Shown: positions 1 to 7,081 of the stretch, in pieces
How the letters are laid out: each line of letters begins with the position of its first letter
How positions within the stretch are numbered: the stretch's first letter is position 1
Assembly: GCA_019693395.1 (NCBI GenBank)
Contig: JAAMXP010001478.1
Span: 1-13,525 of the forward strand
DNA: 13,525 nt
Source of the DNA: Ettlia oleoabundans
Lineage: Eukaryota > Chlorophyta > Chlorophyceae > Chlamydomonadales
Direction: 5' to 3'
Position numbers and translations under genes: made by a program
Notes under the pieces: generated by a model
What the model was told of the DNA's origin: nothing
Database searches by the model: none
The model's input: only the letters and a program-made list of their open reading frames with translations

Positions 1-753
1 ACCTGTAGTAGCGCTTGGCCAGCTTGACCTCCCAGCTGTCCGCCGCATCGTCCTCCTCGCTGCGGATGAACCTGCGGGGGCGGTGGGGTGGGTCGAGTGG
101 GTCGAGGGGTAACGTTTGTGGGGTGGGGTGGAATGGGGGTATGTAAGCGCAGCTGACGAGTGGCAACTTGGCAACGGCGTTATGGTGTCATGGTGGGGAT
201 GGCAGTGGCATTTGTCTGCTGGCGTGTAATCCCAACCAACCCAGCCGTTTGATACAACTCCTCCCTCTCCTCCCATTCTTACCTGAAGTTTTCCCGCAGC
301 ACATCGTAGTCAGTTTTCTGGGGCCCGGTCTGCAGGAGGGAAATTACATTGTAGTAAGGGCGGGAGTGGGGCCAGGAGGATAGGGGCAGGGCAGATGGGT
401 AACAAGAGGCACGTGTTGGAACTGCAACACCACACCAATCTGTAGCCAGCATGAACCGCCCCCCGTGGACAGCCTGTTGTGCCCAGGACCAGAGCCGCAG
501 AAAGCGCTGCAGCATGCCCAGCTGCAGGCGGAGGAGACTGCTGTGACAGCCAAAAGCGACACTGCAGGCAGCCCCGGGTGCATCCCCGCCGCACCTGGCC
601 CTCCTGCGGCAGCTTGCCGCCGTAGTAGGTGATGAGATCGTGCACCATCTTCTTGTGCCGGTCGTAGGCGTTCATGCCCATGAACAGCTGGCGCTGCTGC
701 TGGCGAGATGCGGCGTCGTAAGCCGCAGCGCGAGCAGCGCCCAGCCCCGACAT
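1..753 (-). CDS. FRA10AC1: FRA10AC1 homologue, 5' part (3' end outside the window)
   Basis: Three exons are visible: 595-753, 283-329 and 3-71. Introns 330-594 and 72-282 have GT-AG ends and the phases agree. The start is ATG at 753-751, followed by M-S-G-L-G-A-A-R. Residues 25-46 (MGMNAYDRHKKMVHDL then ITYYGG) match the conserved family core, human MDAYQRH...YILYYGG. Residues 59-69 (TDYDVLRENFR) and 70-91 (FIRSEEDDAADSW, then LAKRYY) continue the same domain, in family order. In humans the protein is nuclear and found with late (C complex) spliceosomes; a splicing-related role here is inferred from homology. An AG|GT at positions 4-1 may be the next donor, so exon 3 may end at 3 or continue past the edge. 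The N-terminus is shorter and more Ala/Gln-rich than in animals. The C-terminal half, including the cysteine pairs, lies outside the window. Confidence 0.9.
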
Positions 754-974
754 GGCTCGTCCTACGGTGGCTCTTAGGGCGCCGGTGCTGAGTGTGTCGC
801 TAGCTAGGAAGTAGTGGCTGGCAGCCAGGCGGGCTAGGAAGGGTAGCAATCTGCCTGCTGACCAGTGGTGCTCCCCTCGCGATTGCTGCCTTGAAAGCAA
901 ACTAGTTGAGCACTTGCGCTGTGGCTGCGGCACAAGCTGTTGCTCTGCTTTTGCTTCTGCTAATGAGGTGCTCC
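754..974 (-). promoter_or_regulatory. Upstream region and 5' UTR of the FRA10AC1 homologue
   Basis: This short stretch lies between the FRA10AC1 start codon and the candidate poly(A) signal of the next minus-strand gene, so promoter and 5' UTR must sit in about 220 bases. An open frame runs back from the ATG to 1023, but its composition is unremarkable and it has no recognisable domain. I see no clear TATA box. Confidence 0.35.
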
Positions 975-979
975 TTACA
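975..979 (-). terminator. Candidate TGTAA polyadenylation signal
   Basis: TTACA on the plus strand reads TGTAA on the minus strand. It lies about 210 bases past the stop codon at 1190. TGTAA is the usual near-upstream poly(A) element in chlorophycean algae. It supports a minus-strand transcript ending here, before the FRA10AC1 gene begins. Confidence 0.45.
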
Positions 980-1189
980 GAGACTGCCAGCTCCTGAGCT
1001 GCTCGGCCTTCCGCAAGCTGCAATTGCCAGAGCCTGTACCAAGCTGCTGCAGGCTGTTGGCGCCGGCAAATGCTAATGTCTATCGCTGTGGGTAGCTACT
1101 ATTGCAGCTGCTGCTTGCCGCCGCGGATGCTGCACCCCGATTTGCCGGTAAGCTACAGCTGCCGCAACCGCGTGACAGGCACCGGCAAG

Positions 1190-1855
1190 CTACTGCTGCT
1201 CCATATGCTGCGCCAGGTCAGGCGGCAGGCGTGGCGCTGCCAGGAAGCGCTGCAGCGGCGGGCCCTCGCAGGCAAAGAAAAATCCCTCCAGGCCCGAACC
1301 GGGTGGGGGCTGCCAGTCCCACAGTGGGGCACCGTACAGGGTCTTGTCGGTGAAATGTACGGCGTTCACGGCAAGCTTGTACTCCAGGAAGTGCTTGCAG
1401 TACCTGCGGGACACGTGCAATACAGCAGCAGCGCAGTGATAATTGAAAGTTTGCAACGCATGGGGTTTCTTTTTCGCTCGGCAACAACGGTACACACTCA
1501 ATTTAGAGAGGCATGGCGAAATGTGCGCATGTGAGCTGCGGCAATAGTGTGCGATGTGGGTAGCAGTTGGAAGGTAAGGACGGTGGCAGCAAGTGGGCGG
1601 GAGCGCGAGACCGGCCAGCAAGCAGAGAGCAGGAGGGTCAGCAAAGCGGCATGGCAGCAACGGCCCAGCAGCGGCATCAATATTGCACGTAAAGCAGCCA
1701 GCCAGTGCGGCAAAGGCAACAGACTGGGAGCGGGTGGCAGAGGTGCAGGGCATGGTGGTGCCAGCGGCAAAGGCAGCGGCGCACTTTGCAGTGAGTTCTT
1801 GCGAGACGGCCGGGTTGTTGCCTAGTGGGTTGCTGCTGCTGGCGGTGCGGTCCAT
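1190..1855 (-). CDS. Hypothetical 126-residue protein, two exons
   Basis: I do not recognise this protein. The model has exon 1 at 1689-1855 (ATG at 1855, starting M-D-R-T-A-S-S-S) and exon 2 at 1190-1403 (stop TAG at 1192-1190). They are joined across a 285-base intron (TTTAC|GTGCAA ... CCCGCAG|G) whose phase 2 agrees on both sides. Residues 14-55 form an Ala-rich, moderately hydrophobic segment with scattered Cys (TAKCAAAFAAGTTMPC, then SQSVAFAALAGCF), possibly a membrane or amphipathic helix pair. Exon 2 carries YCKHFLEYKLAVNAVHF and a Trp/Pro patch, GAPLWDWQPPPGSG, then an acidic-aromatic tail ending HMEQQ. The exon 2 part looks most like real protein. A candidate TGTAA follows the stop at 975-979. 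The start and exon 1 are less certain than exon 2. It could be a small organelle-targeted protein, but no motif proves that. Confidence 0.5.
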   Translation of the reverse strand: MDRTASSSNPLGNNPAVSQELTAKCAAAFAAGTTMPCTSATRSQSVAFAALAGCFTCNIDAAAGPLLPCRFADPPALCLLAGLALPPTCCHRPYLPTATHIAHYCRSSHAHISPCLSKLSVYRCCRAKKKPHALQTFNYHCAAAVLHVSRRYCKHFLEYKLAVNAVHFTDKTLYGAPLWDWQPPPGSGLEGFFFACEGPPLQRFLAAPRLPPDLAQHMEQQ

Positions 1856-2071
1856 GGGCTGCGTTACTGGGTGCTCAGCGCACAAGCACACAGCAGATGC
1901 GGCCAGCAGTTAGATAGGGCTGCTGCTCTGCTTCTGCTGCTGTCGCTGTCGCTGGTACTTGCTTCAAGTGTCAGCTGAGCTTTGGTGATCCTGTGTCTGC
2001 AATACAACTATGCCAAACTGCCACAGTACTAACCAAAGCTGGGGGACTGCTGCGCTCAGACGGCGGCTAGC
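1856..2071. other. Intergenic: CSN9 3' UTR and upstream region of the 126-residue gene
   Basis: About 216 bases between two minus-strand genes. The minus strand has CAG-rich patches around 1919-1950. I see no TGTAA on the minus strand here, so the poly(A) signal of the CSN9 gene is not identified. Confidence 0.4.
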
Positions 2072-2401
2072 TCAGGCGGCGGGGTGCATATCTGACTCGT
2101 CTGCGTCGTCGTCAAAGCGGTTGAAAAAGTCAGCGTCCACCTTGGGCTGCTGGTTGTCGCGACGGTCGTTCAGCTGCACCTGGTTGGCGGCCTCGAGAAT
2201 GTCGGTGGCGTCGTCTGCAAGGCCAGGAAAGGGCAGGCGGCCAAGGCGGCAGCGGCAATGTGAGCGGCACAGTGATCGAGGGGCTGAGGAGGGCGGCAGG
2301 AAACCGCATCACACAGACAGCGTCTCTTCACCCTCGAAGAAGTTCAGCTCCTCGCTTTCGGCGTCGTCGTGGGCGCGGAGTGGGGACGGCACCGGCTTCA
2401 T
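2072..2401 (-). CDS. COPS9: COP9 signalosome subunit 9 / small acidic protein 1 homologue
   Basis: Two exons, 2332-2401 and 2072-2214, are joined across a 117-base intron (GAGG|GTGAAG ... CCTTGCAG|AC) with matching phase 1, giving 70 codons plus TGA. The start M-K-P fits the family (M-K-P in animals, M-R-P in plants). The C-terminus DADFFNRFDDDADESD at residues 50-65 matches the diagnostic block of plant SMAP1 (DADFFNKFDDDFDDTD) and human CSNAP (HADFFNDFEDLFDDDD). An acidic middle, DDATDILEAANQ (24-35), resembles the D-L-E-A-M-E-I-L stretch of plant SMAP1. In animals this is the ninth COP9 signalosome subunit; the Arabidopsis homologue affects auxin response and cullin deneddylation. Its acidic Phe-rich tail docks into the complex. 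It is slightly longer than relatives (57-62 residues) and ends in an extra MHPAA. The gene is divergent from the DHRS12 gene. Confidence 0.85.
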
Positions 2402-2820
2402 CGCTCTGGAGAGGCACAACACTGATAAGACGGCTGCATAGAGAAGCAGGGGTTCTAGAGCCGCGGAGTGACCGATCAGGGACGGGAGGAAAATTCAGCC
2501 ACGTCTGCTGAACTCTGCGCCCTGCCTTGTTGTCACCTTTAATGGCGTGTTAGCTAATCCAGGCCTCAACTCTCTGAATACAGGACGTTGGTTCAGCTCT
2601 TTTTTCGCGGAGCTGGGATCGCTCCTTGCATCTCTTTGAACCACTCCAGTGCGCATCTCTCACAAGCAAAACACACTTGAGGAATAAACTCGCAGCTGAG
2701 GCCCCTGCAGTCCTGGAACACGCTACCGCGCCCCGACTTCCAGGTGCCCGCCGCAATTGCAGCAAGCGCCCTACTCCCCTCCCGCTTGCAAAGTTCAGCT
2801 GCGCGTAGCCACAGCCAGTC
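2402..2820. promoter_or_regulatory. Divergent (bidirectional) promoter region, CSN9 / DHRS12
   Basis: The two start codons, at 2401 on the minus strand and 2821 on the plus strand, face away from each other across 419 bases with no supported gene. Both promoters and both 5' UTRs must be here. An AT-richer patch, GAGGAATAAACTC, near 2680-2692 is the only TATA-like string I notice and it is weak. Confidence 0.5.
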
Positions 2821-5581
2821 ATGGCTGCGCTACGAACCACCATTTTCCTAGCCAAGGGCCTGCGTGAGTTTACCAGGGGCGGCTACGAGCGAGCAGCTAA
2901 AACCTTTGACAATACGGCCATGGACCGTTCCGCATCGCTTGCTGGTCGCCGCTGCATGGTGACAGGCGCCAACCAGGTGTGGAGGGTGGTTACTGCTGGC
3001 GCTGCCCACCTCACAGACCCTAATCCCTGTCTCACCGCAAAGGCATGCTGCTTTCCGTGACCCATTGCGCTGGCTGCTTGGCTGGCGGCAATGGCGTGGG
3101 GCTTGCTGCATGGCATCCCACACCACAGCAACATGATCGTGCCTGTGCATTACCTGTTGCTGATGTATTACATGCAGGGTCTTGGCTATCAAACCAGCCT
3201 GGAGCTTGCCCAGCGTGGCGCTACACTGTACATGGTGTGCCGCAACCCGGAGCGGGGGCAGGAGGCGGTGGAGCGCGTGCGACGCGACAGCGGCAACGCC
3301 GACGTTCACCTCAAGGCACGCAGCATACCGCACTCCACTGCCCCTATCACGAGCGCTCACTTTTCGCCTAGTGCTGAGGCTTGGCACGCCGAGGCGTTGT
3401 TTGCATTACGATGGCAGCCTGTACCATGACACAAAACATTCCACCTGCAGCTGGGCAGCGCCGTTACGGCGCCACGTACTGCCCCATGTTTCTGGTGCAC
3501 ATCCCAGTCTTGCGTTGCCCTATGTGGTGTGATGCTGGGCTGCTTGTGCCATCTATGCTGTGCTGTGCTGCGCTGCGCTGCTTCTTGCGACCCCATGCTA
3601 CACTCCCTAGACCTGGTCTATGAAACCCCACCCCCTTCCTGCTACTGTTTCTTCACGTATTTCCACATTTCTCCACTGAGTTAGGCCTCCCCCCACCCGC
3701 ACCCCCCCGGCTTCCTGCCTGCAGATCTGCGACCTCGCCTCGCTGGCGGCCATCCGCGCGCTGGCGGAGGAGTGGCTGGCCTCGGGTCATCCCCTGGACC
3801 TCTTGGTGAACAATGCGGGACACATGCTGCACCAGCGCACACCCTCGGCAGACGGATATGAGAGCAATGTGAGCTGCTCCTATGCGGAGCTTCTGTGATC
3901 TCCCGTTGCCTCACACTGGTGGAGGTGGGGTGCCGGCTGGGTCCCAAGTGTGGGCCACAGTGTGTGTAGAACTGGTGGATAGCAGTCTGTAGGGATCGAC
4001 GGGCTGGCACACGCCAGCTGCTTAACACATGGCCTCCTGGCCTCCAAGTGTAGACTGGCCTGCTGCCTTATGCGCTTGCCTCGGTGCCTGCCTGCCTGCC
4101 TGCGTTTCTCCTCCCTGCCATGCAGTTTGCTGTCAATACACTGGCCTCCTTTGCGCTGACGGCGGCGCTGGAACCGGCGCTGCATGCGGCAGAGGCAGCC
4201 CGCGTTGTGTTTGTGTCCAGTGGCGGCCAGGTGAGGCTGGTGCGGACGCAGGTGGTCTGCATGTTCACAAAAGGGGACTGTGCCTATGAGGTGGCAGAGT
4301 GAGGCTTCTACACGCATGCATGAGCCATGCCGGTCAAGGGGTGGTATGGGGGCTGCCTGGACCCTCGCCAGGCTCAACGCTCAGATGCCTCTGCCATAGT
4401 AGGTTGGATGCAGCGCTGGATCGTTTCCGCTCCTTTGTTTACCCACTCGTTGCATTGCCAGGATCCCCGCGGCCGAACTTTCCGTTGCATGGGTGGTAAC
4501 TTTGTCTCCAGCAGGCCGGTAGCGCCCTTGACAAGCAGCTGTATTGCCTGTATTGCCTCCACCATGGTGCAGTATAACGAGCCCCTAGTCACAGACGACC
4601 TCCAGGCTGAGCGGTTGAAGAAGTTTGACGGAGTACGGCAGTACTCTCGAGACAAGCGGCGGCAGGTGCGCAGCGCCACACAGCACGGCAAACATAGCAA
4701 GACACTCAGCATTGCGCCATATTAGGGCATGGTGAAGCCACAGTGGTGGTATGATGCAGCAGTGCAGCACACACACTGTCCTGTCCTCCACCGTCCGGCT
4801 TCCAGGTTGCGCTGGCAGAGCGCTTTAGCGAGCGGTGGGCGGCGGCGGGCCAGCGCAGCCGAGCGTATGCCATGCACCCCGGCTGGACGGAGACCGACGG
4901 TGTCAAGACAAGCATACCTGGTTTCTACAACGCATTCAAGAACCGTCTGCGCAACCTGCAGCAGGGCTGCGACACCACTGTGTGGCTGGCGGTGGAGGTG
5001 AGTCCTCTGCCTTGTAAGCACCGGGCGAGGTGGCAGCCAGCAGAGGATGGCTGCTGAGTCTTCAAGAGCGCTCTCACTGCACCGTGCACGCGACGTGCGC
5101 AGAATTTTGCCTACAGGCCATAGGCCGGCCGGCAGGCGCATGCATGCAACCCTCCAGGGCTTTTCACGTGACTCGAGAGTGCTCACCTGGACTATCTGGA
5201 ACCCTGCTCCATGCCTAGCCAAAGCAGTGGTCAACAATACTCCCGCTTCTGCTCCTGACCCCGCCCCCGCTTCTGACTCTGTGGGATCGCTCCCCCTCCC
5301 TGACCTCCCATGTTCCCGCCTGTGCTTGCTGCTACATGCTTTGCTCTGCTTGTGCTCCCGCTCCCGACCTGCCCTTCCCCTCCTCGCAACTTCTACTGTG
5401 CATGCAGGAAGCCTCCAAGCTGCAGCCTGGCGCTTTCTACCTCGACCGCTGCCCGCAGCCGAAGCATCTGGCGCTGGCAGGCACCAAGTACAGCACCTCG
5501 GACGTTGATGCCCTGTGGGGGAAGCTGCAGGAAATGGCGGCACCCGCCATGCCCTCGGCAGCTTCCGCTGCTGCCAGCTGA
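2821..5581 (+). CDS. DHRS12: Short-chain dehydrogenase/reductase, DHRS12 type
   Basis: Seven exons: 2821-2976, 3178-3315, 3725-3868, 4126-4230, 4573-4665, 4806-4997 and 5408-5581. All are in phase 0 and encode 333 residues (human DHRS12 is about 317). The N-terminal AKGLREFTRGGYERA (11-25) matches the family signature AKGLREYTKSGYESA. The Rossmann dinucleotide motif TGANQGLG is at 48-55, NNAG at 127-130, catalytic-region Ser in VSSGG at 176-180, the catalytic pair YSRDK with Tyr205 and Lys209, and HPGW at 236-239. All catalytic elements are present, so it should be an active NAD(P)(H)-dependent oxidoreductase. The natural substrate is not known for the family with certainty. Intron 2 is GC-AG; the alignment to human DHRS12 around both flanking exons is gap-free, which fixes the exon ends. 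The C-terminus is Ala-rich. A hydrophobic N-terminal stretch is short, and no clear transit peptide is seen. Confidence 0.93.
3316..3724 (+). other. GC-AG intron (intron 2 of the DHRS12 gene)
   Basis: The donor reads CTCAAG|GCACGC and the acceptor CTGCCTGCAG|ATC. Joining here gives V-H-L-K-I-C-D-L-A, which lines up with human I-F-L-H-I-V-D-L-S without gaps. A GT donor nine bases inside the exon (GAC|GTTCAC at 3304) also keeps phase but deletes four conserved residues. The intron has a C-rich tract before the acceptor and a short GCTGTG/GCTGC repeat at about 3556-3581. Confidence 0.75.
3556..3581. repeat. Short TGCTG/CGCTG tandem repeat inside intron 2
   Basis: A run of TGCTG units shading into CGCTG units, about 26 bases. 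It is a simple-sequence tract with no coding role in the accepted gene model. Confidence 0.6.
4085..4103. repeat. (TGCC)n microsatellite in intron 3 of the DHRS12 gene
   Basis: Four and a half TGCC units stand a short distance before the acceptor of exon 4. They add to the pyrimidine-rich tract that leads to CTGCCATGCAG. Confidence 0.7.
4540..4557. repeat. Nine-base direct duplication before exon 5
   Basis: TGTATTGCC is repeated twice in a row in intron 4 of the DHRS12 gene, just upstream of the acceptor ACCATGGTGCAG. Confidence 0.6.
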
Positions 5582-7081
5582 TGCGAGCTATGCAGGGAGG
5601 GATCTTTTGATGCCATTCTGAGGGCCGGCTACCTTAACATTGGATGGAAGTATGCAGTCTGTCTGCCTTCGGACACCTACAGCTGGCAGCTTGCAGCCTA
5701 CTTGTATCCTTACTGGATGTGATGCTGTTGCGCAGGCTTTTGGTGCCTGCCACACTCCTCACTGCCTATATTATTTTATGGCTGTCTACATATTTGATTG
5801 ATTGTTTGTTTATTCTTTTGTTTTGCAGTAGAGTAAATGGGAGGGGCTGCAGAACTGGGATAAGCTACAGTTGCGTCACATCAAAGCTGTGTTGCGGTGT
5901 GTGCACCCGCATGCGCGGGGCATTTGCCGCCTCTTGACGGGGTTGCCGAGGAGCACAGAGTACTTGATTTGACATATGGGGTACGGGGTTGCGTGGCTGC
6001 ACGATTGAGCATAGAGTAGCGGAAGTGGAGAGGGCACAGCCCACAGCATGCATGCAAGTTTGTTGCGCTGCAAAACGAGGCGTACACACTTGTACGTGAA
6101 AGGACAGTTAAAATTGCGCTGCTCACGTTAACTGAAAGGCACACTGAAACAAGGCATGAAGGATGGGTTCTAATAGAGGGGGTTGCTATTTGGAAAATGC
6201 TACGACCGCAAAAGGAGGGAGGAATGGGTGGCATGGCCCAAGTGCACAACCTTGGGTAGGCTTGATGGGTGAAGTGAGGGTGCATGCACGTGAATGAGGG
6301 CCAAACAGCCCATGAGCACATAAGGTAATGGTGCTGCATGCAGCTGATGATGCTCACACTACGAACGACACATCCACAGGTGGACGGAGAGGGTGGATGA
6401 ACCAGTGGCGCGCTCTCTATGTTAGCAAGACAGGAGTCTAGAAGTGAAATGGCGGCGACGTCAAGGCGGCGTATCAAGGAGGACGAAAGAAAGAATGACA
6501 GCCGTGTGTTGGCTCTATGCCTTCTGCTTGTACCAACTCGAGAGGCATACTTGTGTGGTTGGGGTGAAAGCAGGAAAACACACAACAACCACGCAACAAC
6601 GGGCGGGAATTGGTTGGTGGATGCGCTGAGGCGCTACATGGACAAAAGTCACAAGAGGTACCGACAAGGGGGACAGAGATTGGAGTCGGTGACAGAAGAA
6701 GAGCAGAGCAGCTTGGGGGAGGACATGTACGGCTGAGGCGTGAATTGTGGTGCAGGGCAGGAATGGCTCAAACAAACCACTGCTAGACATGAGGATACAG
6801 GATCTCTCGCGGGATCTAAATAGCTAAAACTAAGTGGTGATAGAACGCTGGGGGCCTACGGAACTTGTGGAACCCTTTCCAGACGAAAGGAGCAGGTACC
6901 TTGGGAAAACAGTGGAAATGGGAGAGCAGTACCTGCGCAGGCTGGTTGTCTAATCACATGACTGGAGAACAGCGTGCTCACATGTGGAAGCCTACGGGAA
7001 GGTTTAACTCTACAAATTGATAACCTTCCTCTCGCAGTGGGTGTGCCGCTGCAGGCACAGGTGCTGCTTCAGGTTGGGGCG
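5582..7081. other. 1.5 kb without a supported gene, between convergent genes
   Basis: This lies between the DHRS12 stop (plus) and the stop of the orphan gene (minus), so it holds both 3' UTRs. The best minus-strand open frame (5881-6588) has an irregular composition rich in Ser, Cys and His and no motif. The plus frame at 6419-6736 is likewise unconvincing. Positions 5760-5830 are AT-rich and end in a strong acceptor-like string, TTCTTTTGTTTTGCAG. No TGTAA is seen on either strand here, so neither transcript end can be placed. Confidence 0.5.

Noticed and set aside
310..1023. A 237-codon minus-strand open frame
   Set aside because: Only its middle (595-753) is FRA10AC1 exon 1. The rest reads upstream of the ATG and through intron 1, where composition changes and family similarity stops.
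1070..1534. A 154-codon plus-strand open frame
   Set aside because: It is antisense to the last exon and intron of the 126-residue gene. The minus strand has the better splice sites, phase agreement and downstream TGTAA.
3304..3305. GT donor inside DHRS12 exon 2 as the main splice site
   Set aside because: It keeps phase but deletes four residues that align without gaps to human DHRS12. It is kept only as a possible alternative isoform.
4722..5543. A 273-codon minus-strand open frame
   Set aside because: It lies antisense to exons 6 and 7 of the DHRS12 gene, crosses its introns, and has no recognisable domain. It is a product of high GC content.
5881..6588. A 235-codon minus-strand open frame in the gene-free block
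   Set aside because: Irregular Ser/Cys/His-rich composition, no domain and no convincing splice or start context. I cannot exclude a divergent gene but cannot support one.
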